64,000 bases of DNA from Paludibacteraceae bacterium (GTDB lineage: Bacteria; Bacteroidota; Bacteroidia; Bacteroidales; Paludibacteraceae): contig JAFUEI010000017.1 in assembly GCA_017464025.1 (NCBI GenBank), positions 1-64,000 of the forward strand, in the 5' to 3' direction. Positions 42,359 to 53,017 of this stretch are shown here, piece after piece (the stretch's first letter is position 1; every line of letters begins with the position of its first letter). Under the pieces are notes generated by a model that worked only from the letters and a program-made list of their open reading frames with translations, was not told where the DNA came from and did no database searches. Made by a program: the position numbers and the translations under genes.

Positions 42359-45031
42359 ATGCGACGAAAATTATTCTTGACCATACTGACAGCCCTGGTT
42401 CTGCAAACCGCTTTTGCGCAACCGGCCGTGCCGGACAGCCTGCAGCAGGACACACTGGTAATCAGTCTGCTGACGTGTACTCCGGGCACGGAAGTGTATT
42501 CCAAATACGGGCACTCGGCCCTGCGTCTGCAAAACCTGAAGCGCGGTACCGACTGGACGTTCAACTACGGCGTGTTCAACTTCAGCAGCGACCACTTCTA
42601 TGCCCGTTTTGTCAAAGGTGACACCCGCTACCAGCTGGCGGTGGAAGAGACCACCTGGTTTGTGGAAAGCAGCCGCTGGATAGGACGCACCACCTACGAG
42701 CAGGAGCTCAACCTCACGCCCCAGCAGAAAGCCCGGGTAGCCGACGCTCTGCTTGAGAACTACCGGCCCGAGAACCGCTATTATCTATATAACTTCGTGT
42801 TCGACAACTGTGCCACCCGCCCCTACCGCTTGCTGCGCACGGTGATTACCGACACGCTGCAGGCCCCGCAGTTCGCCCTGCGGCAGGACACCTATCGCGA
42901 GGCTATACGCCACTACTCCGAACAGCACTCATGGCCGGGATTCGGCATCGACTTCATCTTCGGCAAAGACGCCGACCGCGTGATGACGACCGAAGAGCGT
43001 CTGTTTCTGCCCGAACAGCTGATGGACTACGTGCATGAGGCGCGTCTCGGCAACGGCCAGCGCCTGTGCGGACAGGAGGACATAGGCCCATTTGCCGTCA
43101 GGAAGCACTCGTGGGCGACCTCGCCGGAAGCAGCGGTAGTGCTTGTATGTCTGCTGCTTGCCGTGCTCACCGTCGTGGATATGCGCCGCCAGCGCACTGC
43201 CTGGTGGGCCGACGGACTGCTATGCTTTACAGGAGGCCTGCTCGGCACGATAGCTTTCTACCTGAGTTTCTTCTCCATCCACCCGTTGGTGCAACACAAC
43301 TGGAACTTGCTGCTTGTCAATCCGCTGCTCTTTATTCCGGCCGTACTGACCCTCTTCAGGAAAGGGCGTGACCTCCTGCGTCGGTACGCCCTGCCGGCGG
43401 GTCTGCTCCTGCTTGTTCTGCTTGCGGTGCGCCTTATAGGCGGCCAGAGCCTGCACCCGCTGCTGTATGTATCGGCCGTATATGCCCTGCGCTTGTGCTG
43501 CTTGGGCTGGCGCCAACGCAAAGGGGCGATGAAGGTGAGCATACACGGTCTGCTCCGCACACCGGCTGTAGCGGCCTTGTTGTTCGCATTCGCCGGCACG
43601 GCCGGTGCCGCCAATCCGAAACTGACGGTGGTGGTGTGCGTGGACGGTCTGAACCAGCAGGCACTCGCCGAGTTGCGCAACTACTGGCCACAAGGCGGAT
43701 TGCGCACATTAGACGAGGAGGCACACGAATCGACCATCCGCTTCCCGCAGTTAGTGAACGGAGGTACGGAGACGCTGGCCACCCTCATGACAGGCACCAC
43801 ACCCTCGCGCCACGGCATCAGTCAGGACCGCTACTTCCTGCGTTCCGACCGCAAGGTGCACAATATCTTAGAAGACAACGAACAGACCTGCATCGGCTGC
43901 ACGGAGCACCTGTCGCCCAAAGCCCTGCTCTCCCCCACCCTTACTGACGAGTTCCGCATCCGACACGGCGGGAAGAGCCGCATCTATGCCATCGGCATCG
44001 AGCCGGAACACACCATCATACTGGCCGGTCATGCCGCCAACGCCTGTGCATGGATCGACACCCAGACGCCGGGTTGGGCCACCACCGGCTACTATTCGGA
44101 GGGGTTGCCTGCCGCCGCCGACAAGATGAACATCGACGGCCGTTTCGAAGAGCTTGCCTCGCGGGAATGGAAGCCGCGCATGGACCCGGGCATGAGTCTG
44201 CACCCCACGCAGGAAGAGCGGGCCAGGAGTTTTGCCTACAACCAGAAGGAGGTGCTGCGCCACTCGCCGGCGGCCAACACATTAGTCACCGAACTGGCTC
44301 TCAATCTGCAAAAAGACGAACAATTAGGACAGGGAGCGGCCTGCGACCTGCTCCTGCTGGAATATACGGTCGTGTCGCCCAAAGCCCAATCGGACCTGCT
44401 CCGCAGTGCCGAACAGGAAGACATGTACCTCTGCCTGAACCAGGACCTCGGCTTCCTCATGGAGCAACTCGCCAAACGTCTCGGACGCGACCACTTCCGC
44501 CTGATTGTGACGGGCAAACCGGCCTTCGGGCAAGGGTCGGATGCCTTGGGAAGCGCCAATCTGGAACTGCACTATTTCAACACCGAACGTGCCGCAGCGC
44601 TTATAAACACCTATCTGATGGCCATGTACGGCCACGAACGCTGGATTGACGGAGGCTATATGGGCAATATCTACCTGAACCGCACCCTCTTGGAGCAGAA
44701 GAAGATGCCGCTTCGGGAGATGCAGCAGCAGGTGAGCAGTTTCCTTCTGGAGTTTGAGGGTGTAGAATCGGCCTATCCTGCCTCCGACATCGCTCTGCTG
44801 CCCGACCGCGGGGAGGAACGCAAACTGCGTGCTTCATGCAACAAGCGCACCACGGGCGACGTCGTATTCACCTTGCAGCCCCTGTGGGTGATGGGCGAGT
44901 CGGCAGAGAAGCCGCAGGACCGCGTGGCCGAAGAAGAACCCGTGGTACCACTGCTCGTCTGGACCACCGAACGGACCTCCCTGCCCGACCGCGAACTGGA
45001 GGCTACCGAGGTGAAAAACGCTATCCGATGA
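42359..45031 (+). CDS. DUF4105-alkaline phosphatase superfamily fusion
   Basis: 890 aa in two parts. Part 1: signal peptide, then the DUF4105/Lnb-type periplasmic domain (LLTCTPGTEVYSKYGHSALR, NYGVFNFSSDHFYARF, YLYNFVFDNCATRP), then about four membrane segments (250-375). Part 2 starts at an internal Met near 387 with what looks like its own signal peptide (MKVSIHGLLRTPAVAALLFA), then an alkaline-phosphatase-fold domain: VVVCVDGLNQQ, NGGTETLATLMTGTTPSRHG and later AACDLLLLEYTV. In relatives these are usually two adjacent genes. The second part resembles nucleotide pyrophosphatase/phosphodiesterases. Substrate unknown. Confidence 0.82.
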   Translation: MRRKLFLTILTALVLQTAFAQPAVPDSLQQDTLVISLLTCTPGTEVYSKYGHSALRLQNLKRGTDWTFNYGVFNFSSDHFYARFVKGDTRYQLAVEETTWFVESSRWIGRTTYEQELNLTPQQKARVADALLENYRPENRYYLYNFVFDNCATRPYRLLRTVITDTLQAPQFALRQDTYREAIRHYSEQHSWPGFGIDFIFGKDADRVMTTEERLFLPEQLMDYVHEARLGNGQRLCGQEDIGPFAVRKHSWATSPEAAVVLVCLLLAVLTVVDMRRQRTAWWADGLLCFTGGLLGTIAFYLSFFSIHPLVQHNWNLLLVNPLLFIPAVLTLFRKGRDLLRRYALPAGLLLLVLLAVRLIGGQSLHPLLYVSAVYALRLCCLGWRQRKGAMKVSIHGLLRTPAVAALLFAFAGTAGAANPKLTVVVCVDGLNQQALAELRNYWPQGGLRTLDEEAHESTIRFPQLVNGGTETLATLMTGTTPSRHGISQDRYFLRSDRKVHNILEDNEQTCIGCTEHLSPKALLSPTLTDEFRIRHGGKSRIYAIGIEPEHTIILAGHAANACAWIDTQTPGWATTGYYSEGLPAAADKMNIDGRFEELASREWKPRMDPGMSLHPTQEERARSFAYNQKEVLRHSPAANTLVTELALNLQKDEQLGQGAACDLLLLEYTVVSPKAQSDLLRSAEQEDMYLCLNQDLGFLMEQLAKRLGRDHFRLIVTGKPAFGQGSDALGSANLELHYFNTERAAALINTYLMAMYGHERWIDGGYMGNIYLNRTLLEQKKMPLREMQQQVSSFLLEFEGVESAYPASDIALLPDRGEERKLRASCNKRTTGDVVFTLQPLWVMGESAEKPQDRVAEEEPVVPLLVWTTERTSLPDRELEATEVKNAIR

Positions 45032-45074
45032 ACGGAAAAACAAAGATTATCAACTATAAAACGACACATACATT

Positions 45075-45521
45075 ATGGAATTCTATGAGTGCAAAGTGAA
45101 GTACCAGCGCGAAGTAGGCGATGGCAAACTTCAGAAGATGAACGACACCTACCTGATAGAGGCCGTATCGTTCGGCGATGCCGAGACCCGCGTATTGGAA
45201 GAAGTGCGCCCCTTCGTGTTCGCCGGTCAGGAAGTGGAGATGAAGAGCATCAGAAAAGTGCTGTACACCGAAGTGCTCCCCAACGATGAGGGCCACTACT
45301 GGTTCAAGGCGAAGGTGATGCTCACCACCATTGACGAGAATGCAGGCAAGGAGAAGAAGATTGCCACCGGCATTCTGGTGCAGGAAGTGGATATGGAGTC
45401 GGCCTACAAAGCCGTGAACAAACTCATGAAGGACAGCATCACGGACTATGAGATTACCAACCTGCAGGTAACCAACATCGTGGACGTACTCTCACTCGTC
45501 AAGAACGACAGCAACCTGTAA
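45075..45521 (+). CDS. DUF4494 family protein
   Basis: 148 aa, cytoplasmic. MEFYECKVKYQRE, NDTYLIEAVSFGDAETRV and YWFKAKVMLTTIDE match DUF4494, found almost only in Bacteroidetes and often next to yggS. Its function is unknown. It lies 43 nt after the fusion gene and 6 nt before yggS, probably in one transcript. Confidence 0.85.
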   Translation: MEFYECKVKYQREVGDGKLQKMNDTYLIEAVSFGDAETRVLEEVRPFVFAGQEVEMKSIRKVLYTEVLPNDEGHYWFKAKVMLTTIDENAGKEKKIATGILVQEVDMESAYKAVNKLMKDSITDYEITNLQVTNIVDVLSLVKNDSNL

Positions 45522-45527
45522 GCATCC

Positions 45528-46208
45528 ATGTCGGTAACCACCAACATAACGGCTCTTCGGCAGACCATTCCCGACGGCGTGACCCTGCTTTGCGTCAGCA
45601 AGTTCCATCCCGCGGAAGCCGTCGCGGAAGCGTACCGCGCAGGCGAACGGGACTTCGGCGAAAGCCGTGTGCAGGAACTGACAGGCAAGGTCCCTGTGCT
45701 GCCCTCTGACATCCGCTGGCACTTCATCGGACATCTGCAGACCAACAAGGTGCGGCAGATTGTGCCTTTTGTACATCTGATTCACGGTGTGGATAGTCTG
45801 CATCTGCTCCGGGCCATCGAGGCAGAGAGCCGCAGGGAAGAGCGTCCCGAGCCCGTCAGGGTACTGCTGGAGGTTCATGTGGCCCAAGAAGCAAGCAAGC
45901 AGGGCTTCAGCAAAGAAGAACTGCTGGACCTGCTGCAGGAAGGCAGCTGGCGCGACATGACGCACCTGCACATCTGCGGCCTGATGGGCATGGCCTCGCT
46001 TACAGACGACAACGAGCAGATACGCAGCGAGTTCCGCGGCCTGCATGAGTTGTTTTCTGACGTCAAACACCGCTGGTTTGCCGGCGAACCGACATTCAGC
46101 ATCCTCTCCATGGGCATGTCGGGCGACTACCGTATCGCTATAGAGGAAGGGAGCACGATGGTACGTATCGGCACCGGTATATTCGGAGAACGCAACTACA
46201 ACCGATGA
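45528..46208 (+). CDS. yggS: YggS/PROSC family PLP homeostasis protein
   Basis: 226 aa, normal length. The PLP Lys lies in LLCVSKFHPAEAV; further motifs are GERDFGESRVQEL, IRWHFIGHLQTNKVRQI, ICGLMGMA and LSMGMSGDYRIAIEEGSTMVRIG, which holds the phosphate-binding loop. It is a PLP-binding regulator of vitamin B6 and amino-acid balance without enzymatic activity. Codons 110-122 are copied in the tatA leader. The stop overlaps the TonB receptor start (ATGA). Confidence 0.95.
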   Translation: MSVTTNITALRQTIPDGVTLLCVSKFHPAEAVAEAYRAGERDFGESRVQELTGKVPVLPSDIRWHFIGHLQTNKVRQIVPFVHLIHGVDSLHLLRAIEAESRREERPEPVRVLLEVHVAQEASKQGFSKEELLDLLQEGSWRDMTHLHICGLMGMASLTDDNEQIRSEFRGLHELFSDVKHRWFAGEPTFSILSMGMSGDYRIAIEEGSTMVRIGTGIFGERNYNR

Positions 46209-48664
46209 GACGCCGCCGTCAGCACATATTGCCTCTGCTACTGCTTTTGCTGCTCCTTCCTTGGGCGGCCGAAGCACGCACGGTACGTATCTTCGGCTAT
46301 GTGCTGGACGAAGAGAACGTGGGCATCGAACTGGCCAACGCCTATATAGAGGGCACCACCACCGGCACCACCACCAACCGCAACGGCTACTACGACCTGC
46401 AGGCGGAGAGCGGCGACACGCTCGTGCTGGTCTATTCGATGCTCGGCTACCGCACCATCCGTCAGCCCCTGCTGGCCGACCGCGATGTGATACAAATCAA
46501 TGTGGTGCTGCCTGCCGATGCAGAAGCGCTGGACGAGATAGAGGTCAAAGGCGTGCGCCAGCAAACCGGCATGCTGGACCATATAGACGCCCAGGCCGCC
46601 CGCCTGATGCCCGACGCCTCGGGAGGTTCGATAGAGAGCCTGCTCATCACCTTCACCGGCGTGAGCCAGAACAACGAGATGTCATCGCAATACAATGTGC
46701 GCGGAGGCAGCTTCGACGAGAACGAGGTGTATGTCAACGGCATCGAGGTGCACCGCCCCTTGCTGATACGTGCCGGCCAGCAGGAAGGACTGAGCTTCGT
46801 GAACCCCGACATGGTGGAGCAGGTGCAGTTTGCCGCCGGCGGCTTCGATGCACAATACGGCGACAAGATGTCGTCGGTGCTGGATATCACCTACAAGCGG
46901 CCCGATGCCTTCGAGGCCACGCTGAACGCCAGCATACTCGGAGCCAGCGCGTACGTGGGCTATGGCGACTCGCTGTGGAGCATGATGCACGGCCTGCGCT
47001 ACAAAACCTCGCGTTACATGCTCGGCGCACTGCCCACCAAAGGCAACTATCAGCCCAACTTCATCGACTACCAGACCTATTTCACATGGAGACTGGGCAA
47101 GCACCCGTCGCCTGCCTCCCGCTGGCAGATGAGCTTTATGGGCAACTTCTCGCAGAACACCTATAAGTTCATCCCGTCCGAGATGGAGGTCACGACAGGC
47201 ACCATGCAGGAGGCCCGCACGCTCACCGTCGCCTTTGAAGGCCAGGAGAGCGACGTGTTCCGAACCGCCTTCGGGGCCTTGGGAGCCGAAGGGCGCATCA
47301 ACAGCGGACTGCGTATCGGCTTCGACCTCTCAGGCTTCTACACCAACGAGCGGGAGAACTTCGACATCACCAGCGAATACTTCCTCAAGCCGGCCGACAT
47401 GAGTACCACCCAGAAGAAGCAGGACCAGCTCGCCACCGACTCGGTGCAGCAAGCCCTGCTCGGCACCGGTCTGAGCCACCAGCATGCCCGCAACATGCTG
47501 CAGGCCGGCGTCATCACCCTCGCCCATCATGGCGACTGGAGCCGCGGACAGAACACGCTACGCTGGGGGGTGTCAGCCCAGGCCGAACTCATCAGCGACC
47601 GCATCAACGAGTGGGAACGACGCGACTCCATGGGCTATTCGCTGCCTGACAACCAGCATGCCATGGAGATTTACTCCTCCCTGCGCGGCAGCGAAACCAT
47701 GCAGTCGGCACGCCTGCAGGCCTATGCCCAGGACACCTACAAGTGGCATACCGCCAAAGGCGACGTGCTGCTGACCGGCGGGGCACGGCTCAACTGGTGG
47801 AGCTATACCAACGAAGTGCTCTGCTCGCCCCGCGCCTCCGTCACCTATCTGCCGGGCTGGAAACACAACTTCGCTTTCCGCTTCGCCACAGGTCTCTACT
47901 ATCAGGCGCCGTTCTACAAAGAACTGCGCGACACGCTGACCAGTCCCGACGGCGTGACGCAGATACGGCTCAATCCCGGCATCAAAGCACAACGCTCGGT
48001 GCATGTCATCTTGGGCGGCGACTACTATTTCCGGGCGTGGGGACGACCCTTCCGCCTGACAGCCGAAGCCTACTACAAATACATGGACCGCGTGGTCAGC
48101 TACACGGTGGACAACGTGCGCGTCCGCTATTCCGGCCGCAACGATGCGGAAGGCTATACCACCGGCCTTGACCTGAAGCTCTACGGCGAACTCGTGCCAG
48201 GAGCCGAATCGTGGATATCCTTCTCCACCATGCTCTCGCGCGAACGATTTATCGGCACCGACAAATGGCTCATGGGACCTAACGAACAGCGGTGGGCCTT
48301 CTCCATGCTCTTTCAGGACTACATCCCCCGTCTGCCGCAATACCGCATCCACCTCAAGACCATCTTCTCGGAAGGTCTGCCCTATTTCAATCCGAAGAAC
48401 CCCTCCACCCGCTGGCACATGCGGCCCTATATGCGTATCGACATCGGTGCCAGCCGCACCTTCTGCGCCAAGTATGACAAGTGGATGCGCAACAGCAGGC
48501 ACGTGAAGAGCTGGACCCTGCAGTTTGAGGTGTTCAACCTCGCCGACTTCAAGAACGTGAACTCCTATTCGTGGGTGACCGACATCTACAACATGCAGTG
48601 GGGCACACCCAACTACCTGACCGGCCGCATGTTCAACGGAAGAGTAATCGTAGAGTTCAAATAA
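46205..48664 (+). CDS. TonB-dependent receptor with carboxypeptidase-like N-terminal domain
   Basis: 819 aa. Signal peptide, then a CarboxypepD_reg-like beta domain ([31 protein letters not shown]). Then the plug ([49 protein letters not shown]) and a 22-strand barrel ending in [12 protein letters not shown], with the C-terminal aromatic residue of outer-membrane proteins. There is no SusD partner, so it is probably a metal, siderophore or cofactor receptor rather than a glycan one. It is coupled to yggS by ATGA. Confidence 0.9.
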   Translation: MRRRRQHILPLLLLLLLLPWAAEARTVRIFGYVLDEENVGIELANAYIEGTTTGTTTNRNGYYDLQAESGDTLVLVYSMLGYRTIRQPLLADRDVIQINVVLPADAEALDEIEVKGVRQQTGMLDHIDAQAARLMPDASGGSIESLLITFTGVSQNNEMSSQYNVRGGSFDENEVYVNGIEVHRPLLIRAGQQEGLSFVNPDMVEQVQFAAGGFDAQYGDKMSSVLDITYKRPDAFEATLNASILGASAYVGYGDSLWSMMHGLRYKTSRYMLGALPTKGNYQPNFIDYQTYFTWRLGKHPSPASRWQMSFMGNFSQNTYKFIPSEMEVTTGTMQEARTLTVAFEGQESDVFRTAFGALGAEGRINSGLRIGFDLSGFYTNERENFDITSEYFLKPADMSTTQKKQDQLATDSVQQALLGTGLSHQHARNMLQAGVITLAHHGDWSRGQNTLRWGVSAQAELISDRINEWERRDSMGYSLPDNQHAMEIYSSLRGSETMQSARLQAYAQDTYKWHTAKGDVLLTGGARLNWWSYTNEVLCSPRASVTYLPGWKHNFAFRFATGLYYQAPFYKELRDTLTSPDGVTQIRLNPGIKAQRSVHVILGGDYYFRAWGRPFRLTAEAYYKYMDRVVSYTVDNVRVRYSGRNDAEGYTTGLDLKLYGELVPGAESWISFSTMLSRERFIGTDKWLMGPNEQRWAFSMLFQDYIPRLPQYRIHLKTIFSEGLPYFNPKNPSTRWHMRPYMRIDIGASRTFCAKYDKWMRNSRHVKSWTLQFEVFNLADFKNVNSYSWVTDIYNMQWGTPNYLTGRMFNGRVIVEFK

Positions 48665-48717
48665 CCGGTTCATCAGTTCATCAGTTCATCAATTCATCAA
48701 CTCAACAATCCTCCCTC
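48665..48717. repeat. TTCATCAG tandem repeat
   Basis: GTTCATCA units recur five times with drift (GGTTCATCAGTTCATCAG, AATTCATCAAC) between the receptor gene and mutS. Confidence 0.7.
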
Positions 48718-48719
48718 CC

Positions 48720-51383
48720 ATGGCAAGCAACATACCCGACACCCCGATGATGCAGCAGTTCCGCAAAATCAAGGAACAATATCCCGACGCGATGCTGCTG
48801 TTCCGCTGCGGCGACTTCTACGAGACCTATGCCGAAGATGCCGTCAAAGCCAGCAAAGTGCTCAACATCACGCTCACCCACCGTTCGAGCGGCACCTCTT
48901 CGGTGACGGGTACGGAGATGGCCGGCTTCCCCTTCCATGCGTTGGACACCTACCTGCCCAAGTTGGTGCGGGCCGGCATGCGCGTTGCCATCTGCGACCA
49001 GCTGGAAGACCCGAAGCTGACCAAGAAACTCGTCAAGCGCGGTGTTACAGAACTCGTCACCCCCGGCGTAAGCTATTCGGAGACAACGCTGACAGGCAAG
49101 GAGAACAACTTCGTGGCCTGCGTATGCCTGCCTAACGGCAAGAAGCGCAAAGGTGGAGACAAAACGGCCGCAACCGGTGCCGTACCGCCTACCGGCATCG
49201 CCTTTCTCGACATCTCCACCGGCGAGTTCCTCACCGCCGAAGGACGGAACGACTACATAGAGAAACTGCTCGGCAACTTCCAACCCAAAGAAGTGCTCTT
49301 CGAGCGCGGACTGCGCAAAGAGTTCGAAGCCCTGTTCGGCAACAAGTTCTTCACCTTCGAGCTGGAGGACTGGATGCTCACCTACGACAGTGCTTTCGAC
49401 CGGCTGCTTAAGCAGTTCGGAACAGGCAGCCTGAAAGGCTTCGGCGTGGACAATCTGCACGCCGGCGTGACCGCTGCCGGAGCCATCCTGCATTATCTGG
49501 ACATGACGCAGCACCTGCAGACCGGCCACATACAGACCTTGAGCCGCATCGAAGAGGACCGCTATATGTGGCTCGACCGCTTCACGCTGCGCAACCTGGA
49601 GCTGTTCGCCTCGCATGCCGAAGGAGCCAAGACGCTGCTTGACGTGCTCGACCAGACCCAGTCGCCCATGGGGGCACGCCTCCTCCGCCGCTGGATAGCC
49701 TTCCCGCTGAAGGAAGCCGACCCCATACGCCGACGGCAGCAGGTGGTGGAATACTGCTTCCGACAGCCCGAGGTGCGCGACGAACTGACTCGCCAAATCA
49801 GCGGTATGGGCGACCTCGAGCGCATCGCCGGACGCATAAGCACCGGACGCATCAATCCGCGCGAACTGCTGCAACTCAGCTACGCCCTCCAGGCGCTGCA
49901 GACCGTCAAACAGCTGTGTACCCAAAGCGGCGAACAAGAGCTGCAACGCATGGGCGAGAGCATCGCACTCTGCGAGCAGATGCGCGAACGCATACGCCTT
50001 ACCATCGCTCCCGACGCCTCTTCTGTCACCAACAAACCCGGCTACATCCGCGACGGTGTGGACGAAGAGCTCGACCGCCTGCGCCACATTCAGCGCGACG
50101 GGAAAGACTACCTGCTCGGCCTGCAACAGCGCGAAGCCGAACAGACCGGCATACCATCCCTGAAGGTGGGATTCAACAACGTGTTCGGCTACTATCTCGA
50201 AGTGCGCAACACCTACAAAGAGCAGGTGCCCCCCGAATGGATTCGCAAGCAGACCCTCGCACAGGCGGAACGCTACATCACGGAAGAACTCAAGCAGTAT
50301 GAGCAGACCATCACCGGTGCGGAAGAGAGAATAGCCGTTCTGGAGCAGCGTATCTACACCGAACTGCTCGTGGCTCTGAGCAGCCATGTGGCCGAATTCA
50401 TGACCGATGCCCACATAACCGCACAATTAGACTGCCTGCTCAGCTTCGCACGCACCGCTCTGCAGAACCGCTACGTCTGCCCCGAGATAAACGACTCGCT
50501 CGTCATCGACATCCGTCAGGGACGCCACCCCGTCATCGAGCAGCAACTGCCTGTCGGCGAAACCTATGTGCCCAACGACATCCTGTTCGACAACAACTCG
50601 CAGCAGATTATCGTGCTCACGGGTCCCAACATGGCCGGCAAGTCGGCTCTGCTCAGGCAGACCGCCCTCATTGTGCTCATGGCGCAGACAGGCTCCTTCG
50701 TGCCGGCAGAGAGTGCCTCCATCGGCATCGTGGACAAGATATTCACGCGGGTCGGCGCCTCCGACAACATCTCGGCAGGAGAGAGCACCTTCATGGTGGA
50801 GATGAACGAGGCCGCCGCCATCCTCAACAACCTCTCGGAACGCAGCCTTGTGCTGTTCGACGAGCTGGGACGCGGCACGTCCACCTACGACGGCATCTCC
50901 ATCGCCTGGGCCATCGTGGAGTATATCCACGAGCAGCGCGGACATGCCAAGACCTTGTTTGCCACCCACTACCACGAGCTCAACGAGATGGAGCAGTCGT
51001 TCAGCCGCATACGCAACTACAACGTGTCGGTGCGGGAGGTGGGCAAGAAGGTCATCTTCCTGCGCAAGCTGGTACGCGGCGGCTCGGAGCACTCGTTCGG
51101 CATACAAGTGGCCAAGATGGCCGGTATGCCGCCCAGCATCATCAAGCGGGCGGAGAAGATTCTGCATGAGCTGGAAGATGCCAGCAAGAACGGCCATGTA
51201 GGCAAACCCACGGAGGCTATCGGACAGTCGCGCGACGGCCTGCAACTGAGTTTCTTCCAGTTAGACGACCCCGTGCTGGAGCAGATTCGCGACGAGATAA
51301 AGACGCTCGACATCAACAGCCTCACGCCCCTCGAAGCTCTGAACAAACTGAGCGACATCAAGCGCATCGTCACCGGCAAATAG
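48720..51383 (+). CDS. mutS: DNA mismatch repair protein MutS
   Basis: 887 aa. The mismatch-binding domain has [13 protein letters not shown] and the F-x-E reader within [12 protein letters not shown]. The ATPase has Walker [15 protein letters not shown] (about 634), [10 protein letters not shown] and Walker [15 protein letters not shown] (about 710), and then [11 protein letters not shown]. The C-terminal helix-turn-helix is intact ([21 protein letters not shown]). It detects mismatches and recruits MutL. It has no clear promoter of its own; the spacer is a short repeat. Confidence 0.96.
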   Translation: MASNIPDTPMMQQFRKIKEQYPDAMLLFRCGDFYETYAEDAVKASKVLNITLTHRSSGTSSVTGTEMAGFPFHALDTYLPKLVRAGMRVAICDQLEDPKLTKKLVKRGVTELVTPGVSYSETTLTGKENNFVACVCLPNGKKRKGGDKTAATGAVPPTGIAFLDISTGEFLTAEGRNDYIEKLLGNFQPKEVLFERGLRKEFEALFGNKFFTFELEDWMLTYDSAFDRLLKQFGTGSLKGFGVDNLHAGVTAAGAILHYLDMTQHLQTGHIQTLSRIEEDRYMWLDRFTLRNLELFASHAEGAKTLLDVLDQTQSPMGARLLRRWIAFPLKEADPIRRRQQVVEYCFRQPEVRDELTRQISGMGDLERIAGRISTGRINPRELLQLSYALQALQTVKQLCTQSGEQELQRMGESIALCEQMRERIRLTIAPDASSVTNKPGYIRDGVDEELDRLRHIQRDGKDYLLGLQQREAEQTGIPSLKVGFNNVFGYYLEVRNTYKEQVPPEWIRKQTLAQAERYITEELKQYEQTITGAEERIAVLEQRIYTELLVALSSHVAEFMTDAHITAQLDCLLSFARTALQNRYVCPEINDSLVIDIRQGRHPVIEQQLPVGETYVPNDILFDNNSQQIIVLTGPNMAGKSALLRQTALIVLMAQTGSFVPAESASIGIVDKIFTRVGASDNISAGESTFMVEMNEAAAILNNLSERSLVLFDELGRGTSTYDGISIAWAIVEYIHEQRGHAKTLFATHYHELNEMEQSFSRIRNYNVSVREVGKKVIFLRKLVRGGSEHSFGIQVAKMAGMPPSIIKRAEKILHELEDASKNGHVGKPTEAIGQSRDGLQLSFFQLDDPVLEQIRDEIKTLDINSLTPLEALNKLSDIKRIVTGK

Positions 51384-51419
51384 CCCCTTGACAAATAGCC
51401 CCTGTCGGTGCGATACCTC

Positions 51420-51800
51420 CCCGCAGACACATCCCCCCCCCACAGAGACGTCACCCGCGGATGCATCGCCCCATAGACACATCCCCGCGGATGCATCACC
51501 CCATAGATGCATCGCCCCCACGTCTCTCCTCCTCTTTTTCCCTCTTTTTCCCTCTTTTTCCCGCTCTCCCTCTGTATCTCCCTCCGTATCTCCCTCCGCC
51601 TCTCCCTCCGCCTCTCCCTTTGCCTTTACCCTCGGTCTCTCCCTCGGTCCCCTTCCTCCGTATCCTGTACGCTGTCTTTATATAGACGTCATGGTATGAC
51701 GTCTTCCCAATTCCCCAATTTCCCCACGGCTTTGCCGATCGTTCCGAGCAAAGCGAGGATAAGAATTCCCCAATCCCTCAGTTCCCCAAATCATCAATTC
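51420..51800. repeat. low-complexity degenerate repeat tract
   Basis: In order: 10-20 nt units around GCGGATGCATC and CCCCATAGA (51470-51520); pyrimidine-rich CTCCCTCCGTAT units (51530-51660); a perfect hairpin AGACGTCAT/ATGACGTCT (51684-51704); and CCCAATTCCCC-type units (51705-51800). No credible ORF. Confidence 0.6.
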
Positions 51801-51834
51801 CCCTCCCCCATTTTCACAATCCATACATTTGTCG

Positions 51835-51842
51835 TATCTTTG
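51835..51842 (+). promoter_or_regulatory. promoter -7 element of structured RNA
   Basis: TATCTTTG directly upstream of the hairpin-rich locus. No TTG at -33. Confidence 0.45.
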
Positions 51843-51847
51843 CAACC

Positions 51848-52190
51848 GCAAACAAAGGGTACGTGTACCCACCGTTTGCCTGACATACTGAAAAGGCGTT
51901 TATTGAACGCTGTAGCGACCACTCGAAAGCTTCGCAAACTTTTTAATCCGGTTGGTACAGATGACAATGAATGTCCTCGGAATGTGTATATACCATGATT
52001 GGTTGCTACCATCATCATGCTGTATAGTTCTGATTGTCCTCTTGGACGAAGAACTTGTTTCAGCATCTCGCTGGTAGCCAGTCGGGATAGCATATTCAGC
52101 GTGGACTTCGTTTGTGATTTATACCGGATTGGGTATTGCGAAGACCTCGAGTGGCGTGAAGAGCAAATAGAACTCCACGCTTTTTTTGTG
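51848..52190 (+). ncRNA. hairpin-rich structured RNA candidate
   Basis: From promoter to terminator, the 340 nt hold consecutive small stems. These are GGGTAC/GTACCC (51857-51870), GCGTT/AACGC (51896-51910), GACA/TGTC (51963-51975), ATGAT.GGT/ACC.ATCAT (51995-52015), GTTCT..GTCC/GGAC..AGAAC (52027-52054), CTGG/CCAG (52071-52081) and CTTCG/CGAAG (52106-52143). It ends in GCGTG/CACGC (52154-52180) plus seven T. No ATG-started protein gene fits. The family is not recognised. Confidence 0.55.
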
Positions 52191-52285
52191 TGTCTGTATA
52201 AACGATATGAGGACTCATATCATAAATAAGTAAATCCATTAACCCGCCTGCCTCGGAGTTCAGCAGACAAAAAAAACAAACAACT

Positions 52286-53017
52286 ATGTGTAATTCTAAA
52301 AGCAAGCCTAAATATATTAGGCATTACACGAACGTAGGAGCCTTATTGGGGATTCTTGACAATGGGCTATGGTTATCAAAACCTAAAATGGATTGGGATG
52401 ATCTTAACGATTATCTTACTCTGACGAAGTATGCAGAACATAAAAAGAAAGATGTTTATGTTCTCTGTTTTTGTGGGGAATTAGGAAGTGTTCATCATTG
52501 GTACTACTATGGGAGAAGTGGTGGTGGACTTGCATTTGAAGATTGTTATAAAAATATCAAATGTACAATTAAATTGAACAGAGAAAAATTCGAGCAGTTG
52601 TTAGATAAACGTGGTCTCAAACTACAGCAAGTTGAATATGTTCTAAGCAATGAGGAAAGAAGTAAGAAAAAGAATACAGACACAAAGACTTTAGATGAGG
52701 TTGTAGATAAATGGGACAAATTACCAATTGTTAAACGTGTAGAATATAAAGTAGAAGATGAATGGCGAGTCATAGCAATTGGAAAAGGCAAGAATGAACT
52801 GACTCCTCCTGATTCCATAGACATTAAAGAATGTGTGGAGAATGTCTATATTCTATTAGATGAATGTTCATCCATGTATTGTCTTGTTAAAAACTTGATT
52901 ATATCCAAATTTCCATGGTTGGAAGATAAAATTGATGTGAACGGCGTACATAAAAGTAGAATATGGGAATATGAGGTAAATCATATTATAAACAACAAAC
53001 TATCAAAACTATGGTGA
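52286..53017 (+). CDS. DUF2971-like protein
   Basis: 243 aa, soluble. The N-terminus [21 protein letters not shown] and [12 protein letters not shown] fit the DUF2971 pattern (HYT, then a ND pair), and VEDEWRVIA near 165 matches its second block. Family function is unknown; members are frequent in defence and mobile regions. Codon use is strongly AT-rich, unlike mutS upstream, indicating transfer. The stop overlaps the LRR gene start by 7 nt. Confidence 0.65.
   Translation: MCNSKSKPKYIRHYTNVGALLGILDNGLWLSKPKMDWDDLNDYLTLTKYAEHKKKDVYVLCFCGELGSVHHWYYYGRSGGGLAFEDCYKNIKCTIKLNREKFEQLLDKRGLKLQQVEYVLSNEERSKKKNTDTKTLDEVVDKWDKLPIVKRVEYKVEDEWRVIAIGKGKNELTPPDSIDIKECVENVYILLDECSSMYCLVKNLIISKFPWLEDKIDVNGVHKSRIWEYEVNHIINNKLSKLW

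Noticed and set aside
48702..50426. 574-codon minus-strand frame
   Set aside because: Antisense shadow of mutS.
51999..52229. 76-codon frame from a TTG
   Set aside because: It runs through the hairpin array and terminator and has no ribosome-binding site, so an RNA is the better reading.
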